DNA of 64,000 bases. Source: Daphnia carinata. Its lineage: Eukaryota; Arthropoda; Branchiopoda; Diplostraca; Daphniidae. The notes beneath the pieces are model-generated. The model did no database searches. It was not told the origin of the DNA and saw only the letters and a list, made by a program, of their open reading frames with translations. The position numbers and the translations under genes were made by a program. The stretch is from the NCBI RefSeq assembly GCF_022539665.2, contig NC_081338.1:1860001-1924000 (forward strand). Reading direction: 5' to 3'. Below, in pieces: positions 1 to 10,453 of the stretch. Position 1 is the first letter of the stretch. Each line of letters begins with the position of its first letter.

Positions 1-2669
1 TTGTATTGAATTTTAATAAGAAGAAATACAAGACATAGCAGACATAAAGAATAACCACTTTTCTACTTAACTTCGAACGTGAAGAGAACTGTAGGAGAAC
101 TTGAAGGGAACATAAGAACTTCAGAACTAACTTAGGGTAAAAAATGTATGGGCTTTTACACCCTCGTGAAGAATATACGCCCCGTCTCTAGGGTTACATA
201 AATTCTAGGGATAACTATCTTTTACCAATTATTGGCGTGTTGCAGCATCCTTTTCAAGAGAAGATGCATTGTACGCAATTCAAATGTTGGTTGTCACGTC
301 TTTTCAGAAATGACAATTACGTCACTATTTCCCCTCGCTACACTATTCATTTCTGACTCTCAAACCGTTTGCTTAGCATACCCGTTGATTCGCTAATTGT
401 TTTTCCCGCAGCTTGCCATGACCGTTTGCGGTCCATAGCTAGTAAGCCAACGGTTATATTTTCAGGTCTGCTCATCGAACTCATAGTGGAACAATCATTT
501 GTCCGTCGCCGTTCGGGTTGAGTTTACCCGTCCTTCGTGGGATTCGATGATATGCGACTTAAACGATTCGTCTTTTGGCCGTCCTCCTACTCATTATATC
601 ACAAATATGGCCGTCACTTCTACTCAGGTTAATAAAAAAATTGCATCTGCCCGTCAATTTTTTTATCGGATTCACCCGTACCACAGATTTCTCCGTAGCT
701 CAAGCCAAAACTAACTAAGTGACCTGATCGCTCAGGTCACATAGTTTTTTAACCTTTCTTAACCGTTGTCAGGACGTTGATGCTGTATGATGCGAATCCA
801 ATGAGCACGGAGTGCGGTCCCAGTTGTCAGAAAATATCTTCCATGTTTCGCAACTATGTCGTCCTTTACTTCTCAACCCTTTCACAGTCTTTCCACCCTT
901 TCCATTCTTCCACCCGTAATTGGCGTCCACCCTAATTTGCCACCCTAAAACCACGCGGTCAAACTCGCTCTTCTTTTGTTTCTCTCGTCTCGGTTAGTTG
1001 ATACCCGGTTGATGATCAGTTAGTCTGACGAATCAGCCATAATCGGGTGACGATTCTTCCTCTCTCAAACTCTTTCTCTCTCTAAAATCATTTTGTGTCA
1101 GTGTATCTATTATCGTCCGACTCTATCTTCGCCTTCTCAGCGCCTCAGGTGGGAATAAAATAAACTATTTGGACGGCAAAAACTTAGCACCCTCTTCACT
1201 TAAAAAATTCCCTTTCGTAAAATAATTAATAATAAATGATATTACTAAAATGGGATATAGTTTAATGAATATCCTATTGATTAATGTAATTGCGAGGTCT
1301 AGGAAACATTTCCTTGTATGAAAAAAAAATTTCTAAGAAATGAGGTAGTGTCATTAGGTACCCCGTACGCTAAACGCGGTGTTCGGTTAATACATGACTA
1401 GCATGCTAGTCAATCAATCTTATAGATAACAAATTGAAAAAAATTTTGCTAGATAGCGGATTATTTAATTAACACCAGGACATTTTTTTATTTTTTTATC
1501 TTCATTTTTTCTATCCCTTTTTTTCATTCGCGCTAGGCTCCTTCCGCCATAAGACGCTATGTAAAATGGCCCCAAAAAACCCTAGTGTACGGACACTTTT
1601 GGGGGTTACTGTATGTCGTTCTAAATTAAAATACACGCTGTGGTGTTCCGTTGCTTACATACGGATCTCTACCTTTTTTGCATGAGATACACCGAAAATA
1701 CGTTGCAGGAAAAAGGAGAGAAATAAATATGTGTAGCTTTCTCAACCTTTGCCTTTTTTTATCAAGATAAACTACGAGCTTCTTATCAAAAACCTTTCTT
1801 AGGCTATACCGGCGCTTGAAAATCGACATTCATCTTATTGACGCTACGCGTAGGCTAAAAAAATGATTTAAATAAATGGCAAAGAAAAATAACGTAGTAA
1901 TACACCGTATGGAGCTGAATAGAAAAATCGATTTCTATTTTTCCCCTCAGCTCAATAATAAGGCTACTTTTAAAAAAGATCATTATTAAGGTCGAGATAT
2001 ATACCTATGGCGTGTAACTGTTAAGGGGTGAATAATTCGCCTATTTTTTCGGTACCAAATGCCCTCTGTAACAGGTTCATAGCTTGAGGACGAATGTTGC
2101 TGTAAACGGCAAGTTTAGCAACCCAATTAGATACGTTCCACTTAAAAATATAGTTTTAAAAAATGCCTTTTGAACAGCGCTATTTGACAGGTATGCTGGT
2201 AGTAAAAATATACTTATTTTTCTCCAGACAAGAAATCAAAAAAGGTTTAATCAGAATCATCAAAGAAGATCAAATTTCATTCCTACGATTAAATAGAAAA
2301 ATACAATATTCAAATTATCCATAATTGCAAAGCTAGAAAATACGATGTGCATTAGAACGGATGGAAATTGTAGTACTGCTGTTGCTGCGTCCAAGTGACT
2401 TACTGCAGTGAATTGAATCACTTTTGTCCTCTCATTTTACATGTGCCCAAAGCCATCCTGTTTCGACTCATTAACCCTGCGGTTACGACACGCGTACTTG
2501 TCAGGTAGGGATGTAACAGCCAATCTTCTTATCCCACCTTTTAGTTTGGCGCTTTTGTTAATATGATACGCGTTGGAGGGGCGTATTTTTCGTGAATTAA
2601 GACAGTGCTTATTCTGTGCGGAATACAATCAAAACTTAAGCATTAATTTCTCTTTAAAGCATTATACAC
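1..2669. other. Intergenic, no gene recognised
   Basis: AT-rich sequence with only short, unrelated open frames (longest 71 codons) and no recognisable protein. The only structured piece I noticed is the inverted pair at 719-740. The right edge is the target duplication of BEL-1. Confidence 0.6.
719..740. promoter_or_regulatory. Perfect inverted repeat with everted AGGTCA half-sites
   Basis: The sequence reads GTGACCTGA, a 4-nt loop, then TCAGGTCAC, giving 9-bp perfect arms. The inner arrangement TGACCT-N8-AGGTCA is an everted pair of nuclear-receptor half-sites (ER8 type). A plain hairpin is equally possible. No gene lies next to it, so a regulatory role is only a guess. Confidence 0.3.
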
Positions 2670-2674
2670 AAGAG

Positions 2675-3814
2675 TTTGAGACTTATCCCTTTGCGGGGCT
2701 TCTCAATGCCGGAGTCTGCCGGCTCAGCGTAAAGTAGTGGGCTTGAGGCCTTGGTTGCCTCAGCGTAATAGCCGCGGTACGTCCAGGCCGGCAGCCGGTG
2801 GGGGAGCCGGGCTGCCAATGACTTGACTAACTGGACCTCAATTTAAGCGACCGTACGGATCTCACCGTCAAATGATCTCAAAAATGATGCCGAGAGACGG
2901 CGCGGCCAATATGACGGACACGAATAACAGTAGCTAGATTACTTGTAATCCTTGGCGTTGAATGCCCCCGGGTCGAATGGATCTTCAAGTGAAGCGACGG
3001 CCAAGCAGGATCCGATCCGGATGGAATTGCTGCGAGCAACTTCGTCGTAGCCGTGGAGGAAAAGAGCCGGGCCAAAGAAGAAGACAGACGGGCGAAAGCA
3101 GCGTATCACGGCCGGGCAGATAATGACGGCCAGTTGCGACGGGCAGCCACACAAGTGATAACAGAGACAAAACTTGATAGTAGTTACCGGTAGAATGAAG
3201 AGCCGACTCCGGGGGCTTCGGTGAAACTCGTGTGTATTTACTCAGCCGAAAACCGGCCTTTATATACCCAGCATTTACAAAACACCGTTGACTAATATAA
3301 GCAATTAAACGTACATAAATTTAAACGTTGGAGTAGGTGTCACCGCTGTTCCGTCACCCGTTTTAGCCGCAGGATCGTCCGCTCCTTCTCCACCTCGAAT
3401 CCTCCTCCACCGACCCACCGTCGGTTCCTCCTCCGTCAACATCTTTTTTACTCTGGGCTAAAACCGGCTCCAGTCGCGATGGTTTTTTATGTTGACTTAT
3501 GAGAGCGGTCGGTAGAGACCGCCTCATATAGCTGCAAAAGACGTCAAGTAGTTTCGATATTATACTAAGGACGTCCGGCCTTCTAAGCCAAGGATTCGCC
3601 GGGCGAATCGTTCTAACTCCCGTTTATATTCAGTCGTTTACCGTCTACCGTCATATCCTTTTCAATGGCCGGGAACTTCTTGGTTAGCTCCCGCCTAGAG
3701 TTGGACTTACCCCGGCTACCGACACTTCGGTACCGAGTGCCCGGCATCTTCGTTTCTATTCATCTGCCTCTTCACCGTCCCCTTGGACAGTGTTGGACGT
3801 CGGATTTTCCGACA
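2675..3814 (-). repeat. 3' LTR of BEL-1
   Basis: Direct repeat of 10454-11593 with the same length (1,140 bp) and no difference seen. Read on the minus strand it starts TGTCGG and ends CTCAAA. It contains the same TATA-type box as the 5' copy (3258-3269). The last 59 nt of the Gag-Pol frame lie inside it. The short ORFs in it occur identically in the other LTR and are probably not genes. Confidence 0.95.
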
Positions 3815-6800
3815 CTCCCCCCGTTGGACCTTCGTCCAACTCAGAGTCCGAACTGTCCAAGTCTTCTATGTCTTGGAACGGTGAAGTATTTTGATGGTCG
3901 TCGTCTATCGTCCCCGCGTGTAACTCTAGCGGGTAAAGGCACTTAATGTCCCGGTATATGGGTCTCGACCCTTTCCCTGAAAATTTATCGGCAATTAAAA
4001 CTGCCACTCTCCTGCACTTGTTGTCTGAGCCTGGGTATAATTTGGCTACTCTTCCTACTTTCCACTTCGTTCTCTTGGAATTTTCATCGTGTATTAGCAC
4101 TACTTGTCCGACCTCGACTTGTTTCATTCTGCCCGGCGTTGGGCAGTGGAACTTCTCGAGTTCCGCCACATATTCTTTATAGAAATTCCCCCACCAAGTT
4201 GCTAGTAGGTTTCTTCTCATTCTCTCTCGCTTGGTTAGAGGTATTCTGTCCGAATACTCTCTCTCCTCTTCGTCCACCGGGTGTTTTTGATTCTGTCTGT
4301 ATCCCGTGATCAGTTGCTTCGGGGTTAGAGGTTCATTATCGTCGTCAGAGACGTACGTTAATGGCCTCGTGTTTATCGTGTCTTCGATCTCTGCTAGCAC
4401 CGTTTGGAATAGGTCATACTCCAGGCACTCGTTTCCATATGTCTTGTATAATAATCTCTTCACTGTCTGGACCATCCTCTCCCAGAACCCGCCCCACCAA
4501 GGGGCCAGGCTCGGGGAGAATCTCCACTTAACATTCAGGTCCACCAGTGTGTTATACACTTTCTCATTTTTGTACGCCGCTCTCAGATATTTCGCCGCTT
4601 GTGTGAATGATTTCGCGTTATCTGAATACATGGCTTTCGGCACCCCTCTTCTTGCAAAAAACCTTCTGAGTGCAAAGATACAGGATGCCGTCTCCATGTC
4701 CGTGGTCATTTCCAAGTGCACGGCTCTTGTTACCGCGCACGTGAACAAACAAATGTAGGCCTTCGCTTGTCCCCCTCTCGCTGTCAGTTTTATCGGGAAT
4801 GGTCCCGCAAAATCTATCCCCGTTATGTTAAACGGGTTTGCCATTTGAAGTCGATCTACCGGTAGGGGGGCCGAGACTTCATTGAATGGCCTCGAATCTA
4901 ATTTCTGGCATTTCATACACCTCCTTAATTCCTTTTTTACTGTTTGCCTTAATCTTGGTATCCAAAACGTTCGCCGTACCTCCACCATCGTCGTGCTTAC
5001 TCCAGTGTGCAGTAACCGTTCATGCGTCTGCTCAATGAGTTTGCCCGTCAAATAGTGGTTCTCTGGCAATAGGATAACTGCTTCTCTACCGTTGAGCCGT
5101 AACCAATTTTCTTGGCGGCCGCAACACCTGATCAGCCCGTTTCTTTCGTCCCAGGCCAATCCCAACTTCCTCAGCTTATCATTTTTCCAAGGCTTCTTCT
5201 CTTTTATTGCTTCCTTTACGTCTTTGTACGCGTCATTTTGCATCTTCCGCCATAAATCTAATTCTGCTTGCTCTACCTCTTCTACTGCGAGAATGTTAAA
5301 CCGTTTCTTATCGATTCCACACGACACTTCTGCCAGCGGTGTCTCGGGACTCGAGAGTCCCCTGAACTTCTTTACTGCTCTTTTCACTGTCGCCCAGATC
5401 CTGACAATCGTGCGCAGTGAGCTATAATTTTCGTACCATTCTTCCTCCTTCGGTATCGAAATATTGCATTGTGTTATCTCCTTAGGCTTTTCCTCTCTCC
5501 TTATTTCTACCGTATAGTCCAGCTCTACTTGGGCTGGATTTTTCGGCCAATCTTTTTTTCTGTTCAGCCACTCTGGGCCTGACCACCAATCTTTCTTGTG
5601 GTTCAGCTGACTCACCGAAGCCCCTCTCGAAGCTATATCTGCCGGGTTCTGCACTCCCGGGCAGTGCCTTATCGACTCTATATCGATTTTTCCCCTGATT
5701 TCTGTTACTCGGTTGTGAACGAACTGCTTCCACCGGCCTGATTCGCCTTTCATCCACCAGTAGGCTATCGCCGAGTCCGTCCACAACGTTTTCTCAAAGG
5801 ACCGTCCAAGGGACTTTTCGATGTAATCTCCCAGCCTGACCGCCAGCAAATTGCTGAGCAGCTCCAATCTGGGAGTCGACACCGACTTTTTTGGATCCGG
5901 TGCTATCCGAGTTTTGCTGCATAACAGCTTTGTCTCCTCTCCGGTCTCCAGATATGCGGCTACACTGTATGCGTCGTCACTGGCGTCGCAAAACAAGTGT
6001 AGCCTCGGTGAATGGATTTCTCCTGTCCACCGTCCCAGCTTTGTGTTCGTAAGGTCCGACAAACTTTTAATGAATGTCTCCCAGTGTGGCATTATGCTTG
6101 CCGACACTGGTTCGTCCCAGCCTGTCTTGTCTATCCAAACCTTTTGCATGATAATCTTCGCTACCACCGTTACCGGTGATATTAACCCCATCGGGTCGAA
6201 GACTTTCAGCGCCAGGCTGAATAATTTCCTTTTCGTCGGCCTTTTATTCATTTCCTCGGCCTCTTCCACTATTTTCTCGGGTCTGAATCTAAATGAGTCC
6301 GTCTCCGGATCCCAAGTGACCCCTAGTGCCTTAACGATCTTCTCCGCATTATCTCCCATTGTCTTCTCGTTGCTCTGAAATTGTAATGTTTGCAACCGTT
6401 CTCTCAATTCCATGCTATTTGTCGTCCATTTTCTTAGCTCCATTTTTGCCGAGCCAAACAATCTCTGCGCCTGTGTTATCAGGTCGACTGCTTGGGGGAT
6501 GCTGTCGGCTCCCCCCAACCAGTCGTCCACATATAACTGCGAGCCTAATTGCTTCACCAACTCTGGGTAGTCATCCTTATGCTCATCCAAGCATTTAAGA
6601 ATGACCGCCCTTAGAATAAACGGGCTACTCGAGAGGCCAAATGGCACCCTCTTCCACCTGTATTCTATCCACTCCGAATTGTCTTCTCTCGGGTCTTTTA
6701 TCCACAAAAACCGTACTATCTGTCCGTGTTCTTCTTGAATTCCTATCTGTAGGAATGCCTGCGTGATGTCCGCCATCCACGCTATCTTGCTCTGCCTGAA

Positions 6801-9527
6801 CCTGAGCAACACTGCCAACAGCTCCGGGTTCAGGTTCGGCCCGGTCTCCAATAAATCGTTAAGGCTCGGCTTACTTTGTTGGTGGGCCGAACCATCAAAC
6901 ACCGGCCTGATCTTAGTTGTTGCCGCCTCCGTCTTTATTACCGGTCTGTGCGGCAAATACGTACATGCTCCCGTGTAATTTCTATCTGCTACTTCTATGT
7001 AGCCTTTCTCGAGGTACTGTTGAAAAACTTCATGGTAGGCTACTCTGTCCTCCCGTTTCATTTTTCTCAACAGCCCTGTCAATCTGATCGAAGCTATATT
7101 TCTATTGGTCTCCATCGACCTCCTGTTATTTTTAAACGGGAACAGAATCTCATATCTGCCCGTTGGATCTTTCCTTATAGTGTCCTGATAGTTCTTCAGG
7201 AACCCCGGGTCCTCTAGCTCTTGGGGCGTAACTCCCATGTGTTCCAAGGCCCAGAATTCCTTGAAGTCTACCATCGCTTTTTTACTGTCGGCCTGTGTAA
7301 CTATGTTTGCCGACACCTCGCTTTGATTTCCTGCTATGGGCGCTCCAAAAATAATCCACCCAAGCTTGCTGGCACATGCCACTGAGTCGTCTGGACCCTG
7401 TCTCGTCTGGTGTTTAAGAATTTGCCAATAATAGTCACATCCTATTATCATGTCAAACTCTGTTTTATGGTCCGGTTTGGAATGCCTTTCATCCGCGACC
7501 TTCTCCCCCTGTTCCGTCAAGATCTCCACTAATTTTGACCGGACCTTTGGGGTTGCCTTCGCCACATATTTTATAGCCGTTGCCTTAATTTTTATTTTTC
7601 CCTGTCTCTCGGGGACCATCCATATGCTATAGGTCTTTAGCACCGATCTTTCCGCTTGGTTTGACCCAAACGTGTTCACCCTCACTTCTCCTTCTTCTTC
7701 TTCATCCGCTTTTAATCGTCTGATTAGACTCTGTCGGATGAACGTCTTTTCGCTCCCCGAGTCTATCAGACCCAGCACTTTTACTTTCCTGTTATTTCTT
7801 CCTTGTAATACCGCCGTGAATGTGGGCAGTCCGATCGAAGTTGCCTGCGCACAATTCACGTTGGTATCTATGGTTACCGACTTATTCATCGGTCTTTGCG
7901 GGGACTGTGATCTGACTGGCCCGTATTGTCTTTGTCTTTGTCTGGACAGGCATAGCGCTGGGCTATGATCTATACTCCCGCAGTTCCTGCAAGGGACTCT
8001 GGCTACGCAATGTTCCGTCCTGTGTGATCTGCCGAGGCATTTCAAGCAACGGTTTTCTCGCTCGCAGAGTGTTCGTCTGAACTGCGGGGTATTCACCATA
8101 CACCTATGGTGTATGTGATTCTGCTGACAAAAACAACAGGGTGTCATCCTACCTCCCCTCTCTTGAGGCTCCCTTCTCGGGCTTTGCGGTTGGCTCACCG
8201 GATCCTCTTCCATCTCTCTAAGCCGTATCTCTCGATCCAGCTCCTTTAGAATTGCTTCTAATGTCGGTTGATCCTCGTCGAACCATTTGTCTCTCCACCA
8301 TCGCGAGGTTAATGCTTTAGGCAAAGCCTTCAACACGTCCCCCGCGATGTATTCTCCATACCCGCCCATATCCACTTTGAGGTTCGTTAGGGCTGCTCTC
8401 GCGTTTGTCAACCCGTCGAAAATTCTTTTTAACTGATTGGTTGTTGCCGTGTCTCCCAATCTTACGGCCACTAGACTTTTCAGCTCGTTCACATAGTGTG
8501 CTTTTAACTTTTCTGAATCCCCGAATCTTTTTTCCAATTTTTGCATTGCCTCTTGGTATTGGTTTTCATCGAAGTGTATGTGTGATATCAATTCTGCGGC
8601 CTTGCCTTTCAGGCTTATCCGCAGATATTGAAATTTCTCCGCCTCTGTTAATCTTGGATCGGCGTCGTACGCCGTCCACATTGCCCTCCATCCTTTCCAC
8701 GCTGTGATCTCCCCGTTAAACGTCGGTAGAGGCAGCGCTGTTCTGAGTACCGGCGATTGGGTTTCGCTCTTTTTGTACTTCTCTCTCAATTTCTTCATTT
8801 TTTCCCTTAGCTTGTCTTCCATCTCTCTGTCTCCAGCTTTATCGGCTGCTGTGGAGACTGCCGCAAGCTTCTCATTAATCGCCACTAATGCCAACCACCG
8901 GGCCTCGGCCTTGTCTATAAACTTCTGTCTGCTCTCCACATCCGCCTCGGCCCAAGCTATGCTGTCTTTCAGTTCTCTTTTTATCAAAGCCCGATCTTCG
9001 AGCAAATCTTCCCGCGTGCCTATCGGAGATTCTGCCCTCGACGAAGCCCGTAACGGCTCTTGTCGTCTTATCGGGCTCTCTTCCAGGCTTGGCATGCTAT
9101 CCTCGATTGTTTTCTCCACAATCGATTTTATCTCAGCTCTCACGCCCTCCACTATCTCTGGAATTTGCTCTTTCATTGAGAAGCTTTCTTTCGCTTGTTC
9201 AATCAATATCGCCGCAGAGTTCAGCGCTTGATTGCTTCTCCCGTCTATCTCTCCTACTAACTCCGTGATTGCGGCCACTTTTGACTTTAAGTCTTCTAGG
9301 TCCTCAATCTTTTTTTCCATCGCCTTCATTTTCATGCTCGTATCTGTCATGAATCTTTCGATTGTTTTTTCCGCGACCTCGACCCTCTTGTGCAACATAG
9401 AGTGGTACGAGTCGCCGGACTTGTATACCTTTTCGAGCTTTTCCTCGATGATCGAGAGTCTCTCATCTAGGCTTTGCTCGTCTGGGTCTGTCACCGTATG
9501 TCTCGTCCTCCTGGCCGGGACTGACAT
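3756..9527 (-). CDS. gag-pol: BEL/Pao Gag-Pol polyprotein, 1923 aa
   Basis: Single uninterrupted polyprotein. Approximate residues: coiled-coil-rich N-terminus 15-135; Gag core of the DUF1759 type 262-415; zinc knuckles at C464-C476 (atypical), C494-X2-C-X4-H-X4-C507 and C513-C526; aspartic protease with DSG at 589-591; reverse transcriptase with D920 and YVDD at 999-1002; RNase H with D1181, E1222, D1251 and D1297; integrase zinc site H1502, H1507, C1537, C1540; integrase core D1572, D1636, E1683; C-terminal DUF5641-like tail 1790-1870. The order PR-RT-RH-IN is normal for BEL/Pao, which usually uses one Gag-Pol frame. I see no broken motif. The frame runs through the polypurine tract and stops 59 nt inside the 3' LTR. 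The start is the first Met of the frame and agrees with a coiled-coil Gag N-terminus. Confidence 0.95.
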   Translation of the reverse strand: MSVPARRTRHTVTDPDEQSLDERLSIIEEKLEKVYKSGDSYHSMLHKRVEVAEKTIERFMTDTSMKMKAMEKKIEDLEDLKSKVAAITELVGEIDGRSNQALNSAAILIEQAKESFSMKEQIPEIVEGVRAEIKSIVEKTIEDSMPSLEESPIRRQEPLRASSRAESPIGTREDLLEDRALIKRELKDSIAWAEADVESRQKFIDKAEARWLALVAINEKLAAVSTAADKAGDREMEDKLREKMKKLREKYKKSETQSPVLRTALPLPTFNGEITAWKGWRAMWTAYDADPRLTEAEKFQYLRISLKGKAAELISHIHFDENQYQEAMQKLEKRFGDSEKLKAHYVNELKSLVAVRLGDTATTNQLKRIFDGLTNARAALTNLKVDMGGYGEYIAGDVLKALPKALTSRWWRDKWFDEDQPTLEAILKELDREIRLREMEEDPVSQPQSPRREPQERGGRMTPCCFCQQNHIHHRCMVNTPQFRRTLCERENRCLKCLGRSHRTEHCVARVPCRNCGSIDHSPALCLSRQRQRQYGPVRSQSPQRPMNKSVTIDTNVNCAQATSIGLPTFTAVLQGRNNRKVKVLGLIDSGSEKTFIRQSLIRRLKADEEEEGEVRVNTFGSNQAERSVLKTYSIWMVPERQGKIKIKATAIKYVAKATPKVRSKLVEILTEQGEKVADERHSKPDHKTEFDMIIGCDYYWQILKHQTRQGPDDSVACASKLGWIIFGAPIAGNQSEVSANIVTQADSKKAMVDFKEFWALEHMGVTPQELEDPGFLKNYQDTIRKDPTGRYEILFPFKNNRRSMETNRNIASIRLTGLLRKMKREDRVAYHEVFQQYLEKGYIEVADRNYTGACTYLPHRPVIKTEAATTKIRPVFDGSAHQQSKPSLNDLLETGPNLNPELLAVLLRFRQSKIAWMADITQAFLQIGIQEEHGQIVRFLWIKDPREDNSEWIEYRWKRVPFGLSSSPFILRAVILKCLDEHKDDYPELVKQLGSQLYVDDWLGGADSIPQAVDLITQAQRLFGSAKMELRKWTTNSMELRERLQTLQFQSNEKTMGDNAEKIVKALGVTWDPETDSFRFRPEKIVEEAEEMNKRPTKRKLFSLALKVFDPMGLISPVTVVAKIIMQKVWIDKTGWDEPVSASIMPHWETFIKSLSDLTNTKLGRWTGEIHSPRLHLFCDASDDAYSVAAYLETGEETKLLCSKTRIAPDPKKSVSTPRLELLSNLLAVRLGDYIEKSLGRSFEKTLWTDSAIAYWWMKGESGRWKQFVHNRVTEIRGKIDIESIRHCPGVQNPADIASRGASVSQLNHKKDWWSGPEWLNRKKDWPKNPAQVELDYTVEIRREEKPKEITQCNISIPKEEEWYENYSSLRTIVRIWATVKRAVKKFRGLSSPETPLAEVSCGIDKKRFNILAVEEVEQAELDLWRKMQNDAYKDVKEAIKEKKPWKNDKLRKLGLAWDERNGLIRCCGRQENWLRLNGREAVILLPENHYLTGKLIEQTHERLLHTGVSTTMVEVRRTFWIPRLRQTVKKELRRCMKCQKLDSRPFNEVSAPLPVDRLQMANPFNITGIDFAGPFPIKLTARGGQAKAYICLFTCAVTRAVHLEMTTDMETASCIFALRRFFARRGVPKAMYSDNAKSFTQAAKYLRAAYKNEKVYNTLVDLNVKWRFSPSLAPWWGGFWERMVQTVKRLLYKTYGNECLEYDLFQTVLAEIEDTINTRPLTYVSDDDNEPLTPKQLITGYRQNQKHPVDEEEREYSDRIPLTKRERMRRNLLATWWGNFYKEYVAELEKFHCPTPGRMKQVEVGQVVLIHDENSKRTKWKVGRVAKLYPGSDNKCRRVAVLIADKFSGKGSRPIYRDIKCLYPLELHAGTIDDDHQNTSPFQDIEDLDSSDSELDEGPTGGVSENPTSNTVQGDGEEADE
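3815..3822 (-). other. Polypurine tract of BEL-1
   Basis: GGGGGGAG on the minus strand directly abuts the 3' LTR, where the plus-strand primer of LTR elements sits. It is translated as part of the Gag-Pol tail (around residue 1903). Confidence 0.75.
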
Positions 9528-9557
9528 TTTGCCTTTATAATATATATATTTTTTTTT

Positions 9558-9594
9558 TGATAGTGGTAGAGATAAACTGATAGTGGTAGAGATA
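9558..9594. repeat. 17-bp direct repeat between the two BEL-1 ORFs
   Basis: TGATAGTGGTAGAGATA occurs twice (9558-9574 and 9578-9594) in the 125-nt gap between the end of the 238-aa ORF and the Gag-Pol start, next to TA-rich sequence. It could reflect slippage or a small regulatory element for the downstream frame. Confidence 0.6.
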
Positions 9595-9652
9595 TATATT
9601 TTTCCAAATATTTTATTTCAACTTTTAATAATTTATAACAATGTGAACAATA

Positions 9653-10369
9653 TCAATCAAGCACCGGGGATTTTAGAATCTCGTCTTCAGAGGACGACGC
9701 GATTCCTGTCCTAGCCAGCCGCTTTGATAACTGCTTGCTCAATCTTTCTTCGGGTGAAGATTTTTTCCAACTGCGTGGTATCCCTGATGTGGACCTCGCT
9801 TTCTTCGCTTGGGGTGGCTCTTTAGAGGGGCCAGCGGCGAGGTCTCTGATTTCTTGGCTCAACACCGTGGGGGTCGGTGGTGGGGCCGGTATCTGGAACG
9901 TAGCGGGCGGCAACTCTTTGACTCCGCGCGCCCTTTCCAATATCAGCTCCCTTCTCTGTAATTCTTCTTTGTCGCGTCTCAGCTTGCTAGTCTCCAGCAA
10001 GAATCTGGCGTGTTCCTCGGCCCGTTCTGCTGCCCTTTGTGCCGCTGCTATTACCGAGGAGTGCGACTCCTGGACTTTGGTGAGGGCGTCTAACTGCTCT
10101 CTCTCCTGCTCGTTCAAAAACTGGGCTGGAGATTCCAAAGTCGGAGTAATCGGCCGTGTGTAAGGGTTTGGCCGACTCTTTTTCTCCACCGGTCTCTTGG
10201 CACGCTGTTCAGGGAACGGCTCCGGGATACGAAGTCTCCTGAACACACCTTTCGGGATGGTCTGTTCTAACTCTTTCCAGAGTTCGTAAGAGCGTGCCTC
10301 CGTATCTAAGAGGTGCTGGAATCTTGCGAACACCGCCTGCTGGTGCTGCTGATGGATGCTGTCCGGCAC
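9653..10369 (-). CDS. Extra upstream ORF of BEL-1, 238 aa, function unknown
   Basis: An intact ORF lies between the primer site and Gag-Pol, in a different frame from Gag-Pol, starting 85 nt after the 5' LTR. I recognise no family. Visible features: Arg/Pro-rich residues 45-75; a long charged helix, probably a coiled coil, at about 80-150 (many E, R, Q and A); a Pro-rich linker (APPPTPT) at about 160; a Lys/Arg/Ser-rich C-terminus with KKAR, which could act as a nuclear signal, and an acidic SSSEDE near the end. Its intact state beside an intact Gag-Pol suggests it is retained rather than random. It could be an accessory or Gag-like protein; how the second frame is reached on the RNA is unclear. 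Confidence 0.6.
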   Translation of the reverse strand: MPDSIHQQHQQAVFARFQHLLDTEARSYELWKELEQTIPKGVFRRLRIPEPFPEQRAKRPVEKKSRPNPYTRPITPTLESPAQFLNEQEREQLDALTKVQESHSSVIAAAQRAAERAEEHARFLLETSKLRRDKEELQRRELILERARGVKELPPATFQIPAPPPTPTVLSQEIRDLAAGPSKEPPQAKKARSTSGIPRSWKKSSPEERLSKQLSKRLARTGIASSSEDEILKSPVLD

Positions 10370-10441
10370 TGTTATGGAATGTACGGGCAGATTTTTATAT
10401 TATTTTTCTTTCCTTCTTTCTTTCTTTTTTCTTTGTTTTGT

Positions 10442-10452
10442 TCGAAGGACCA
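10442..10452 (-). other. BEL-1 primer-binding site, tRNA-Tyr
   Basis: On the minus strand TGGTCCTTCGA follows the 5' LTR after one base. It is complementary to the 3' end of eukaryotic tRNA-Tyr including CCA (acceptor strand TCGAAGGA plus CCA). Eleven bases match. Confidence 0.75.
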
Positions 10453-10453
10453 A

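Noticed and set aside
2878-3170. Three small minus-strand ORFs in the LTR, repeated at 10657-10949
   Set aside because: They are identical in both LTRs only because the LTRs are identical, overlap one another in different frames, and lack family features.
3946-9540. Many plus-strand ORFs of 60-175 codons
   Set aside because: They are antisense shadows of the Gag-Pol frame of BEL-1.
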